Positions 53,048 to 64,000 are shown, numbered from the stretch's first letter. The stretch is 64,000 nt of DNA from JAENVU01 sp963756815 (GCA_963756815.1 CAVWPR010000018.1:21701-85700), one strand, 5' to 3'. Made by a program: numbers and translations. Notes: generated by a model not told the origin, from the sequence alone.

Positions 53048-56000
53048 GTGAACGGACGAACCTCTTCCTCCCGTCGCGTCGGCCGCAAGCTGCGCATCAT
53101 CCTCCAGCTGGTCGCGGTGCTCGCCATCGCGCTGCCCGCCGTCGACGGCTCCATCGGTGTCGGCGTCGAGCGTGCGAGTGCCGACCCGGCGCCGGCGGCG
53201 ACCGCGGTGACGAAGAACACCGCCGGTGCGCTGCCCGCGGGGACGGTGCCCGACGGCACCTGCTTCGCGACCGTGAGCGCGACCGGTGGTGGCGGCGCGA
53301 GCTCGTCCGCGGCCGCCGGCACCTCAGGCGTCGGCGGTGCGGGTGCGACCATCGGCGCGACCTTCCGCGTGGTGCCGGGCCAGAGCTACGGAGGCACCGT
53401 GGGCGCGGGTGCGCCGGCACCGACCTCCGGCTCGGGCGCGACCGCGCCCGGCGGTGCCGGTGACGGCAACGGTGGCGCGGGCGGCACGATCGTCAACGAC
53501 CACCGCGGCGGTGGTGGCGGTGGCGGCTCGTCCGTGAGCTTCGCCGGCACCAAGGTCCTCGTCGCAGGTGGTGGTGGAGGCGGCGGCGCCGCGCACCAGA
53601 GCACTCCGGTCGGGACCGGCGCAGCGGGTGGTGGCGGGTACACCGGCATCGGCGCCGGCACGGTCGCGGTCGCCGGCGGCGACGGGTCGAACGGCGTCGA
53701 CAGCCCGAACAGCATCACCGTCGGTGCCGGCCACGGCGGCCAGGCCCTCGTGGGCGGTGCGGGCGGCACGAACTCGAGCAACGGTTCGTACAACGCGTCG
53801 GCCGGCACCGCCGCCGGCAACGGCGGCAACGGCGGTCCCGACACCAACTACGACAGCGGCGGCGGCGGCGGCGGCGGGTACACCGGCGGTGGCGGTGGCG
53901 CCTCGACGGTGAGCCAGTCGGTCACCGGCGGCGGCGGCGGCGGCGGGTCCAGCTGGGTCCGCGGCACGTCCGTCGACGCGGCGTCGTCCGTCCCGACGAG
54001 CATCACCGGGGCGAGCGGACCGGCGACCGCGGCCGGCTCCGCGCCGGGCAGTACCGGCGCGATCTCGATCACCTGGGTCCCGTGCAACTACAACCTCGCG
54101 CTCACCAAGACGGTGTCGTCGCCGACGGTCAACGCCGGCGGCAAGGTCACGTGGACCGTCACCGTGAAGAACAACGGGCCGTACCCGATGACCAAGGGCG
54201 ACACCGTCACGCTCACCGACACCCTGCCGGCGGGACCGAACGGGGCGCCGACCCCGGCGTACAAGGTGACGGGCTTCACCGACACCGCGGGGACGAGTGG
54301 TGGACTCGCGTCCGGCACACTCACGTGCGCCGGCGTGAGCGTCGGATCCGCGATGCCGGCCAGCACCGTCTGCTCGCGCCCCTACAGCGCCCCGGGCGCG
54401 GTCGGCACGCCTTCGGGTGGTACGCGCGGCCTCGACGTGGACGAGCAGATCACGATCACGTACGAGCAGATCATCGCGAACGCCGCGCCCTGCGCGACGA
54501 TCACGAACACCGCGACGGTGAAGGACCGCCCGTCGGGTTCGATCGTCACCGACACGGTGAACACCCCGCTCACGATCAACTGTTACGACCTCGCCGTCAC
54601 GAAGACCGTGGGATCGCCGACGGTGAACCCGAACGGGACGGTCACCTGGACGATCGCGGTCACCAACAACGGCCCCGGCGACATGCTCGGTCCGGACAGC
54701 ACGACCGCGAACCCGCTCGTGATCACCGACAGCTTCCCGGGCGGCGGCACCGCCAACACCCCGGTCCCGGGGACCCAGACGGGTCCCGCCGGCCCGTGCA
54801 CCCGGAGCGGCAGCACGATCACGTGCACGAGCGGCCTGGCGGCAGGAGCGACCGAGACGCTCGTGTACACCCAGGTCCTCAAGCCGGGCGCCGGGATCGG
54901 CACCGTCGTCAGCAACACCGCGACCGTCACCGACGGCAAGACCCCGACCACCAACAACTCGAGCACCGCCTCCACCACCGTGGCGGCGGCGCCGACGCTG
55001 AACCTCAAGAAGACGGTGTCGAGCCGGGCGAACGCGGCCGACCAGTTCACGGTCGGCATCGCCAACGGTGCGACCAACGTCAACTCGGCGAGCACCAGCG
55101 GCGCCGGGACCACCGCCCAGACCGGCGCGACCACGCTGACCGCGGGCACCACCTACACGCTGACCGACGCGATGGCGGGCGGCTCGGTCTCCACGATCGG
55201 CCAGTACACGAAGAGCATCAGCTGCTCGAACACGAACGGCAGCTCCACGACGGTCCTGCCGTCCGGGAGCGGCGCATCGTTCTCCGTCACACCCGCCAAC
55301 GGCGACGTGATCACCTGCACGTTCACCAACGGGCCGACCGCGCCCACCCTGAGCCTGAGCAAGTCGATCACCTCGCGCGTCGCGGCCGCGCGACCAGTTC
55401 AAGGTCACCGTGACCCACGGCGCCACGACCGACGCGTCCGCGACCACCAGCGGTGCGGGCACGTCCGCGAGCACCGGTGCGACCACCGTCACCGCCGGCA
55501 CGACGTACACCCTCGGCGAGTCGATGGTCGCGGGGAGCTCCTCGCACCCTCGCCGACTACGCGTCGTCGATCTCCTGCACCAACTCCACCCCGGGCACCG
55601 GCACCACGCTGCCGACCGGCGCGGGCCAGTCGTTCACGATCACGCCCGCCGCCGGCGACGTGATCAGCTGCACGCTGACCAACGCCGCGAAGCCGCACAT
55701 CACGCTGGCGAAGAGCATCGTCGGCCGCGTGGTGAGCGGCGACCAGTTCACGGTGGCCATCACCCACGGTGCGACCACCGACGCGTCGGCTTCCACCAGC
55801 GGCTCGGGCACGAGCGCGACCACGCCGTCGACCGGCCTGGTCGCCGGGACCACCTACACCCTGAGCGAGTCGGTGGCCGGCGGCACGTCGTCACTCTCCG
55901 ACTACCTCAGCTCGATCTCCTGCTCGAACGCGGCCGGCGGCTCGGCCACCGTCCTGCCGAACGGGAGCGGCACCAGCTTCACGATCACCCCGGCCGCGGC

Positions 56001-59000
56001 CGACAACATCACCTGCACCATCACGAACACGGCCAAGCCGCACCTGACGCTGGTGAAGTCGGTGGCGTCGCGCGCGAACCCGGCCGACCAGTTCACGGTC
56101 GCGGTGAAGAACGGCGCCTCGACCGTCGCCGCCGCCACGACGAGCGGTGCGGGCACCAGCGCCACCACCGGCAGCCAGACGCTGGCGGCCGGCACCACCT
56201 ACACGCTGACCGACGCGATGGCGGGCGGCTCGGCGTCGGTGATCGGGCAGTACGCGAGCTCGATCGCGTGCACCAACACCAACGGCAGCTCGTCGACGAC
56301 CCTGCCCAGCGGCAGCGGCACGTCGTTCTCGGTGACCCCGGCGAACGGCGACACCATCACCTGCACGATCACGAACACGGCCGGCACCGCCTCCCTCGGC
56401 CTGACGAAGAACGCATCGCCGAGCACGGGCGTCACCGCCGGCACGGTGATCACCTACACGTACGGCGTCACCAACACCGGCACCCTGCCGCTCACGAACG
56501 TGACCGTCACCGACCCCCACAGCGGCCTGTCCGCCATCACGTGCGCCCCGGCCCAGGGCTCGACGCTCGCGGCCGCGGCGACGATGTCGTGCTCCGCGAC
56601 GTACACGGTGACCCAGGCCGACGTCGACGCCGGCTCGATCCTCAACACCGGCACCGTGACCGCCAAGGACCCGAGCAACACCACGGTCAACCAGACCGCC
56701 GCCAAGACGGTGACCACGGCGCAGAGCGCGTCGCTGAGCCTGACCAAGACCGCCTCGCCCAACAGCGGCGTCGTGGCCGGTGACGTCGTCACCTACACGT
56801 TCTCCGGCAAGAACACCGGCTCGGTGAGCCTCCACAACGTCACCGTCACCGACCCGATGAGCGGCCTCTCGGCGGTCGTCCTGCACGCCGGTCGACGCCC
56901 GCCACCCTCGCCCCGAACGCGACCATCAGCTGCACCGCGACCTACACGGTGACCCAGGCCAACGTCGACGCCGGGTCGTTCTCGAACACCGCGACGATCG
57001 CGGGCCTCGACCCGAGCAACAACCCGGTCAGCGGTTCCGGCGGCGACTTCCGTCAGCGCCCTGCAGACCTCGATCGTTCGTCGCTGACCAAGTCGGCGCT
57101 GCCGAGCAGCGGCGTCGTGGCCGGTGACGTCGTCACCTACACGTTCTCCGGCAAGAACACCGGCACGGTGACGCTCCACAACGTGACCGTCACCGACCCG
57201 ATGCGCGGGTCTCTCGGCGATCAGCTGCGCGCCGGGCACGCCGGCGACCTTGGCCCCCAACGCCACGATCAGCTGCACCGCCACGTACACGGTCACCCAG
57301 GCGACGTCGACGCCGGGTCGTACACGAACACCGCCACGATCGCCGGCCTCGAACCCGAGCGAACAACCCGGTGTCGCAGACCGCCTCGCAAGACCGTCGA
57401 CCGCGAACCAGGTGAGCTCGGTCGCGCTGACGAAGTCGGCGACGCCGAGCACGGGCGTCGTCGCCGGTGACGTGGTCACCTACACCTTCGGCGTGACGAA
57501 CACGGGCACGGTGACGCTGCACAACGTCGGCGTCAGCGACCCGATGAGCGGCCTCTCGCCGGTGACCTGCACCCCGGCCGCCCCGGCGACCCTCGCCCCG
57601 AACGCGACGATGAGCTGCAGCGCCACGTACACCGTGACCCAGGCCGACGTCGACAACGGCACGATCGCCAACACGGCCACCGTCGCGGGCCTCGAACCCG
57701 GCCAACGCCCCGGTGACGAACACCGCGAGCGCCTCGGTGACCGCGAACCAGGTCCAGGACCTGACCGCCACCAAGACGGCCAACCCGAGCGCGGGCGTCG
57801 TCGCCGGTGACGTGGTCACCTACACGATCACCGGACACAACGCGGGCACCGTGACGCTCTCGAACGTGAACGTCACCGACCCGATGACCGGCCTCTCGCC
57901 GATCGGCTGCACCCCGGCCGCCCCGGCGACGCTCGCCCCGAACGCCGACGTCGTCTGCACGGCCACCTACACCGTGACCCAGGCCGACGTCGACGCCGGC
58001 TCGATCCTGAACACCGCGACCGCGCACGGCACGTTCGGCGCCACCACCACGGATGCGCCCGCGAGCAGCACGGTCACCGCCGACCAGAGCCCCGAGCTCA
58101 CGGTCACCAAGAGCGCGCTGCCCGACGTCGGCGTCGTGCTGGGCCAGACCGTGACCTACACGGTCGACGTCCAGAACACCGGCACCGTGACCGTCGACGG
58201 CATCACGATCAGCGACCCGATGCCGGGCCTCTCGCCGTTCGCCTGCGCCCCGGCAACACCGGCAAGCCTCGCACCGCACGCGTCGATGTCCTGCACCGCG
58301 ACGTACACGGTCACCCAGGCCGACGTCGACGCCGGGTCGTTCTCGAACACCGCCACCGCCTCGGGCACGGACCCGAACCACCAGCCGGTGACGGGCTCGG
58401 GCTCGACCACGGTGGCAGCCCAGCAGACCCCGCTCGTCGCGCTGACCAAGACCGCGACCCCGAACGCGGGCGTGGTCGCCGGTGACGTCGTCACCTACGC
58501 GTTCCACGCCACCAACATCGGTGACGTCACGCTCCACGGCGTGACCGTCACCGACCCGATGAGCGGCCTCTCGCCGATCACCTGCTCGCCGACCGCGCCG
58601 GCCACGCTGGCGCCGAACGACACCATCGACTGCTCGGCGACCTACACCGTCACCCAGGCCGACGTCGACGCCGGCTCGTTCACCAACACCGCCCAGGTGA
58701 GCAGCCTCGACCCGCACGACGCGCCCGTGACCGACGGCGCGAGCGCGACCGTGAACGCCGACCAGGCGCCGGCACTCTCGCTCACGAAGAGCGCGTCCCC
58801 GAGCGCGGGCGTCGTCGCCGGTGACACCGTCACCTACTCCTTCCACGGCACCAACACCGGCACCGTCACGGTGCACACGGTGGACGTGACCGACCCGATG
58901 GCCGGTCTCTCGCCGATCACCTGCACGCCGACGACGCCGGCCACCCTGGCGCCGAACGACACCATCGACTGCTCGGCGACCTACACGGTCACCCAGGCCG

Positions 59001-61282
59001 ACGTCGACGCCGGCTCGATCGTGAACACCGCGACCATCGCGGGCCTCGACCCGCACGACGGCCCCGTGTCCGGCACCGGCGGCACCACGGTGTCGACCGA
59101 CCAGGCCGCGTCGCTCTCGCTCACGAAGAGCGCGTCGCCGAACAGCGGCGTCGTGGCCGGTGACACCGTCACCTACTCGTTCCACGGGAAGAACACCGGC
59201 ACCGTGTCGGTGAGCAACGTCGACGTGACCGACCCGATGCCGGGCCTGTCCGCGATCACCTGCACGCCCACGACACCGGCCACCCTGGCGCCGAACGACA
59301 CCATCGACTGCTCGGCGACGTACACGGTCACCCAGGCCGACGTGAACGCCGGCTCGTTCTCGAACACCGCGACCCTCGCCGGCCTCGACCCGAGCTCGAA
59401 CCCGGTGAGCACCACCGGCTCGGCGACGGTCACCGCCGACCAGACCGCGGCACTGTCGCTCACGAAGACGGCGAACCCGAGCACGGGCGTCGTGGCGGGC
59501 GACATCGTCCACTACACGATGACGGCGAGCAACGACGGCGCCGTCACGCTGCACGGCGTGAACGTGACCGACCCGATGACGGGCCTGTCGCCGATCACCT
59601 GCACCCCCACCGCGCCCGCCACGCTCGCACCGGGCGCCACGATCACGTGTGGCGCGGACTACACCGTGACCCAGGCCGACGTCGACGCGGGCTCGTTCTC
59701 GAACACCGCGACGGTCACCGGCCTGGACCCGGCGGACGCGCCGACCAGCGCGACCGGTGGTGCGACCGTGACCGCGGACCAGACCGCAGGGTTGTCGTTC
59801 ACCAAGACCGCGTCGCCCACGAGCGGTGTGGTCGCCGGCTCCACGATCACCTATTCGTTCCACGGCCAGAACACCGGCACCGTCACGGTGAGCAACGTCG
59901 ACGTGACCGACCCGATGCCGGGCCTGTCCGCGATCACCTGCACGCCCACGACGCCGGCCACCCTGGCGCCGAACGCGACGATCGACTGCTCGGCGACGTA
60001 CACGGTCACCCAGGCCGACGTCGACGCCGGGTCGATCTCCAACTCGGCCACTCTCGCCGGCGACGGTCCCGGTGGCCCGGTGAGCCAGAGTGCCGGCACG
60101 ACCGTGCTGGCCGACCAGACCGCGTCGATCTCGCTCACGAAGACGGCGAACCCGACGTCCGGCCTGCAGCTCGGCGACACCGTCACCTACACGATGACGG
60201 CCACGAACACGGGCGCGGTCGGTCTGCACAACGTGTCGATCTCGGACCCGATGACCGGCCTGTCGCCGCTCACCTGCACGCCGACGCTCCCGGCCACGCT
60301 GGCGAGCGGTGCGAGCGTCACCTGCACCGCGACCTCCACGGTGACCCAGACCGACGTGGACCACGGCTCGATCAGCAACACCGCGACGGTCGACGCCCTC
60401 GATCCCGCCGACGCCCCGGTCACCGACAGCGCGTCGCGCACCGTCCTGACCGGCGCCACGGCGAGCCTGAGCATCGTGAAGAGCGCGACGCCGAGCACCG
60501 GCGTGCACGTGGGTGACGTCGTCACGTACGACTTCGCCGTCACCAACAGCGGTGGGCTCACGGTCCACGGCGTCGACGTCTCCGACCCGCTGGCCGGGCT
60601 GTCGGCGATCACCTGCACCCCGGTCGCCCCGGCGACGCTCGCGCCGAGCGCCACGATGGACTGCAGCGCCACGTACACGGTGACGCAGGCCGACGTCGAC
60701 GCCGGGACGATCGTGAACACCGCGACCGTCTCGGGTCTCGACCCGGCCGACAACCCGGTCACCGCGACCGGCGGCGCGGTCGTCACCACCGCTGCGGCGG
60801 GGACGCCCGACGCCGGCCTGAGCAAGACGCTCGAGGGCGTGTCGGGCACGACCGCGACGTGGGTCATCACGGTGACCAACTCGGGTACCGCGGCGCTCCC
60901 GGGCCCGTTCACGGTGAAGGACACGCTGCCTGACGGCCTCACCTACAAGTCGGCAACCGGCGACGGGTGGGACTGCACCGGCACGAGCGTGATCTCGTGC
61001 ACGCACGCCGGCGATCTCGCGGCCGGCGCGTCCGCCGGCATCACCGTGGCCACGACGATCACGGGGACCGGAACGATCACCAACGTGGCGTCGCTCGACG
61101 TCCTCGGCGAGCAGGTCACGTCGAACGCCAGCGTCACGCCGCCCGCCGAACCCGGTGGCTTCGCCTTCACCGGCGCCGAGGTCACACGCATCGGCCTCAC
61201 GGGACTGCTGCTCGTCGTCGGCGGCTGGTTCCTGATCGTCGCCGCCCGCCGGCGCAACCAGGACCCGGTCGTCGAGTCCTGA
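53048..61282 (+). CDS. Giant wall-anchored repeat protein (multiple frameshifts)
   Basis: About 2,740 residues from GTG 53048. Order: signal peptide LRIILQLVAVLAIALPAVDG; a Gly-rich region (about 60-330) with GGGGGGSSVSFAGTK and similar runs; two DUF11-like domains (YNLALTKTVSSPTVNAGGKV, NCYDLAVTKTVGSPTVNPNG); four repeats with DQFTV and GTTYTL marks (about 55010-56385); thirteen repeats with VTDPMSGLSPITC and YTVTQADVDAG marks (about 56390-60800); a last domain DTLPDGLTYKSATGDGWDC; and a C-terminal sorting-type end FAFTGAEVTRIGLTGLLLVV plus RRR. At least eight slips between 55390 and 57710 are needed; the parts before and after are clean. A sortase-anchored adhesin or wall stalk is likely; no sortase gene is nearby. 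Confidence 0.85.
55010..56385 (+). repeat. Four tandem repeats of about 340-345 bp (type A)
   Basis: Four units start near 55010, 55345, 55690 and 56040. Each carries KxxxSRxxxxDQFTVA, GATTxASATTSGAGTSA, LxAGTTYTLxxxMAGG, SISCxN and SGSGTSFSVTPANGDxITC. Related to prealbumin/SpaA-like stalk modules. The frame breaks concentrate at unit boundaries here. Confidence 0.75.
56390..60800 (+). repeat. Thirteen tandem repeats of about 339 bp (type B, DUF7507-like)
   Basis: Units of about 113 codons recur at a 336-342-bp spacing. Each has LTKxAxPxxGVVAGDxVTY, VTDPMxGLSxITCxP, PATLAPNxTIxCSATYTVTQ and ADVDAGSxxNTA. The unit YTVTQADVDAG recurs every 339 bp from 57979 to 60679. High DNA identity between units predicts copy-number change by recombination. 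Confidence 0.85.
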
Positions 61283-61340
61283 CCCTCCTCCCCGCGGCCG
61301 GGCCTGCGGCGCGCGTCACGGCGCGCCGTAGGCTCGGCGA

Positions 61341-63632
61341 ATGGGTGAATTCGGGGGCGTGATCGGTCCGAGCTGGCGCGAGTCGACGGCCTGGTGGCCG
61401 CCCGATCCCGAGCCCCCGGCGGGCGCGCCGAACGTGGTGCTCGTGGTCCTCGACGACGTCGGGTACGCGCAGCTCGGGTGCTACGGCTCCGACATCGACA
61501 CGCCCGTGCTCGACGGGCTCGCGAGCGGCGGCGTGCGGCTGACGAACTTCCACACCACCGCGCTCTGCTCACCGACGCGCGCGTGCCTCCTCACCGGCCG
61601 GAACCACCACTCGAACGGCATGGCGCGCGTCGCCGACCTCGCCGTCGGCTTCCCCGGCTACAACGGCATCGTCCCGCGTGAGAACGGGTTCCTCTCCGAG
61701 ATCCTCGCCACCCACGGGTACGTGCCCATCGCGATCGGCAAGTGGCACCTCACACCCCAGGACGAGATCCACTTCGCCGCGCCGCGCGACTCGTGGCCGT
61801 GCGGGCGCGGCTTCCGACACTGGTACGGGTTCCACGGCGGCGAGACGCACCAGTTCGTGCCGAACCTGTTCCGTGACCACACCGCCGTGCGTCCGCCGCG
61901 ATCTCCGGCCGAGGGCTACCACCTCACCGAGGACCTGGCCGACGAGGCGATCGAGATGCTCCACGCGCTGCGCAGCGCGGAGCCCGACACGCCGTTCTAC
62001 CTGCACTTCGCGACCGGCGCGTGCCACTCCCCCCACCACGCGCCCGACGAGTACCGGGAGCGCTACCGCGGCCGCTTCGACGAGGGCTGGGACGTGTGGC
62101 GGGAGCGCACGTTCGCCCGCCAGCAGGAGCTCGGGCTGCTCCCGCCGTCCACCGTCCTCTCCCCCCGGCCGCACTGGGTGCCCGCGTGGGACGAGCTCGC
62201 GCCCGACGACCGCGCCGTCGCGGCGCGCTTCATGGAGTGCTTCGCCGCGTTCCTGAGTCACGCCGACGCGCAGATCGGGAGGGTCGTCGACGCGATCGCC
62301 GAGCTCGGCGAGCTCGACAACACCGTCATCGTCGTGGTGTCCGACAACGGCGCATCGTCCGAGGGCGGCGCGCTCGGGTCGATCAACGACGCCCGCATCT
62401 GGAACGGCGTCCCCGCGGGTCGGCGCGAGCTGCGCGCCCGCATCGACGAGATCGGCACGGAGTCGACCCACAACAACTATCCGTGGGGCTGGACCATGGC
62501 CGGCAACACCCCGTTCCGCCGTTGGAAGCGCGAGGTCCACGAGGGCGGCGTCGCCGACCCGTGCATCGTGCACTGGCCCGACCGGCTCGCAGCGCGCGGC
62601 GAGCTGCGCACCCAGTTCGCGCACGCGATCGATGTGCTCCCCACCCTGCTCGAGCTGATCGGCGTCGACGCGCCCGCCGAGATCGCCGGCATCGAGCAGT
62701 CGCCGATCGAGGGCACGAGCTTCGCCTACCTGCTCGACGATGCCGGCGCGCCCGAGCGCCACACCACGCAGTACTTCGAGATGCTCGGATCGCGCGGCAT
62801 CTACCACGAAGGGTGGAAGGCCGTGACGTTCAAGCCGCTCGGCCACATGTACGACGACGGCCTCGATCCCGACGCGCCGTTCGAGGACGACGTCTGGGAG
62901 CTCTACGACGTGCGCGTCGACCCGACGGAGACGAACGACCTCGCGGCCACCGAGCCCGACCGGTTGGCAGCGATGGTCGAGCTCTGGTGGGAGGAGGCAC
63001 GGAAGTACCAGGTGCTGCCGCTCGACAATCGTCCGGTCGCGGCGCTGCTCGCACCTCGCCGGCCGTTCCAGGACCGGACGCACGTGGTGTACCGGCCCTC
63101 CGGGCAGTCGGTCCCGGAGGAGAACGCCATCAACGTGCGGGGCCGTACCCACGAGCTGCGCGCGTCGGTCGTGGTGCCCGAGTCCGGCGCGACCGACGGC
63201 GTACTGCTCGCGATGGGAACGGTCCTCGGCGGCTGGTCGTTCCACGTGCTCGACCGGAAGCTGCGGTACGTGAGCAACTACGTGGGTCGCGACCGTTTCG
63301 TCGTCGAATCCGAGCTCGAGCTCTCACCCGGCCCGCACGAGCTCGTGATGCATTTCGACGCCCGGCCGGACTTCTCCGGCACCGTGCACCTGCTCGTCGA
63401 CGGCACCGAGGTCGGCACCGGTGAGATCGCGCGCACCACGCCGGTGCGCCACTCGATCAGCGGCGCGGGCATGACCTGCGGCTGGGAGCAGGGTCCGCCG
63501 GTGGGCCCGGGCTACGACGCGCCGTTCACGTTCGCGGGGACGTTGCACGCCGTGGACGTGCGGGTGCTCACCGACGACGCCACGGCGCCCGACCCCGAAG
63601 CCACGTTCGCGGCGATCATGAGTGAGCAGTAG
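61341..63632 (+). CDS. Arylsulfatase-type sulfatase with extra C-terminal beta domain
   Basis: An intact 763-residue protein from ATG 61341. Metal-binding NVVLVVLDDVGYAQLGCYGS, formylglycine motif TTALCSPTRACLLTGR with Cys76, IGKWHLTPQDEIHF, VVSDNGASSEGGALG and FRRWKREVHEGGVADPCIVH are present. About 200 C-terminal residues (INVRGRTHELRASVVVPESG ... RPDFSGTVHLLVDGTEVGTG) form an added beta-sandwich-like domain that most 500-residue arylsulfatases lack. No signal peptide. It hydrolyses a sulfate ester, substrate unknown; its maturase is not in the window. Starts 58 bp after the giant surface gene. Confidence 0.92.
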   Translation: MGEFGGVIGPSWRESTAWWPPDPEPPAGAPNVVLVVLDDVGYAQLGCYGSDIDTPVLDGLASGGVRLTNFHTTALCSPTRACLLTGRNHHSNGMARVADLAVGFPGYNGIVPRENGFLSEILATHGYVPIAIGKWHLTPQDEIHFAAPRDSWPCGRGFRHWYGFHGGETHQFVPNLFRDHTAVRPPRSPAEGYHLTEDLADEAIEMLHALRSAEPDTPFYLHFATGACHSPHHAPDEYRERYRGRFDEGWDVWRERTFARQQELGLLPPSTVLSPRPHWVPAWDELAPDDRAVAARFMECFAAFLSHADAQIGRVVDAIAELGELDNTVIVVVSDNGASSEGGALGSINDARIWNGVPAGRRELRARIDEIGTESTHNNYPWGWTMAGNTPFRRWKREVHEGGVADPCIVHWPDRLAARGELRTQFAHAIDVLPTLLELIGVDAPAEIAGIEQSPIEGTSFAYLLDDAGAPERHTTQYFEMLGSRGIYHEGWKAVTFKPLGHMYDDGLDPDAPFEDDVWELYDVRVDPTETNDLAATEPDRLAAMVELWWEEARKYQVLPLDNRPVAALLAPRRPFQDRTHVVYRPSGQSVPEENAINVRGRTHELRASVVVPESGATDGVLLAMGTVLGGWSFHVLDRKLRYVSNYVGRDRFVVESELELSPGPHELVMHFDARPDFSGTVHLLVDGTEVGTGEIARTTPVRHSISGAGMTCGWEQGPPVGPGYDAPFTFAGTLHAVDVRVLTDDATAPDPEATFAAIMSEQ

Positions 63633-63656
63633 GTCGCTGGTCGTCGGGGTCAGCGG

Positions 63657-64000
63657 ATGCCGTCGTCCTGGCTCAGCCCGAAGCTGTCGGTCGGCCGGTC
63701 CGACGTCGACGGCCGTGGACTCTTCGCCGTGCAGGCCATCGACGAAGCGGAGCTCTGCTGTGAGCTGCGCGGCGTCACGATGACCGACGCCGAGTTCGCC
63801 GAGCACATCGCCGGACTCGAGAGATACTCCGCTCTCGCCATCGACGAGGGTCGCCATCTGGTGCAGCCGCCCGACGATCCGGCGGCGATGGGTAATCACT
63901 CGTGTGATCCCAATCTCTGGTTGGCCGATGCCGTGACCGTCGTCGCTCGTCGCGAGATCGCACCGGGAGACGAGGCGACGATCGACTACGCCCTGCTCAC
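63657..64000 (+). CDS. SET-domain protein (3' end cut by window edge)
   Basis: From ATG 63657 an open frame runs to the window end. LSVGRSDVDGRGLFAVQAID is the SET N-terminal G-R-G-L-F-A motif, MGNHSCDPNLWLAD is the pseudoknot N-H-S-C-x-P-N motif, and REIAPGDEATIDYALL is the SET-C G-D-E-x-x-x-D-Y motif. The C-terminal zinc or post-SET part is not visible. SET enzymes methylate lysines of proteins with SAM. Free-standing bacterial SET proteins are scattered and their targets mostly unknown. The call is firm; only the length is not known. Confidence 0.85.
   Translation, partial: MPSSWLSPKLSVGRSDVDGRGLFAVQAIDEAELCCELRGVTMTDAEFAEHIAGLERYSALAIDEGRHLVQPPDDPAAMGNHSCDPNLWLADAVTVVARREIAPGDEATIDYALL

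Noticed and set aside
53324..55510. 728-codon leftward open frame
   Set aside because: Antisense of the Gly-rich and DUF11-like part of the giant gene, with no independent motif.
56390..60800. Regular 339-bp repeats as a CRISPR-like or integron array
   Set aside because: The repeats are coding modules in one frame with conserved protein motifs, and no cas or integrase gene is present.
57533..61006. 1,157-codon leftward open frame opposite the surface protein
   Set aside because: Its Arg/Gly/Val repeats are the complement of the tandem 339-bp units.
1..64000. tRNA, rRNA, riboswitch, prophage or mobile-element genes
   Set aside because: No tRNA-like cloverleaf, rRNA segment, known riboswitch core, integrase, transposase or att-type direct repeat was recognised by eye; a covariance-model scan would be decisive.

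Overview
This is a high-GC stretch of chromosome from an actinobacterium. The best guess is the class Acidimicrobiia or a near relative. The evidence is the strong G/C bias at third codon positions, frequent GTG starts, ATGA/GTGA-coupled genes, actinobacterial lipoproteins, a conservon (cvn) signalling cluster, and many acyl-CoA and steroid-type catabolic genes. No rRNA, tRNA, CRISPR array, transposase or phage gene was recognised. About 20 of some 50 genes carry apparent single-base indels, often beside short G/C runs, while their neighbours are intact. This looks more like consensus error from an indel-prone read technology than gene decay, so coordinates of broken genes are spans over more than one frame.

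Left part (1-12.7 kb): an accessory-looking patchwork of small enzymes. It holds three class I methyltransferases, four GNAT-type proteins, a secreted pentapeptide-repeat lipoprotein with two Cys-framed halves, a broken alpha/beta hydrolase, a TetR-controlled ABC exporter with a clear operator inside its promoter, and a PadR/membrane-protein pair.

Middle-left (12.9-25.4 kb): an acyl-CoA dehydrogenase divergent from an ABC-F ATPase; a nitrilase joined in frame to a luciferase-like oxidoreductase; a large secreted lipoprotein hydrolase; and a leftward run of SRPBCC, enoyl-CoA hydratase, SGNH hydrolase, DUF7064-like, SnoaL-like and PLP-lyase genes.

Core locus (25.5-36.5 kb): the most distinctive region. 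A lipoprotein solute-binding protein lies 9 bp before a four-gene conservon: NIT-domain histidine kinase, roadblock protein, DUF742 protein and small GTPase. A second, paralogous binding protein and a branched-chain-amino-acid-type ABC transporter (fused LivH-LivM, LivG, LivF) plus a small membrane protein follow. The layout suggests a ligand-sensing module linked to an uptake system for a related ligand.

Middle-right (36.5-52.9 kb): an overlapping sulfatase/DUF3054/aminotransferase operon; an Ada-AlkA plus Ogt alkylation-repair pair; an acyl-CoA ligase, PhyH dioxygenase and amidohydrolase run with a KstR-type palindrome; a glycosyltransferase; a second enoyl-CoA hydratase divergent from an SDR; a coiled-coil protein; a DapB-like dehydrogenase; an N-acyl-D-amino-acid deacylase-like protein; and a lipoprotein.

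Right end (53.0-64 kb): an 8.2-kb gene for a giant wall-anchored repeat protein (Gly-rich head, two DUF11-like domains, 4 + 13 tandem repeats of about 113 residues, C-terminal sorting-type signal), a second sulfatase, and a SET-domain protein cut by the window edge.
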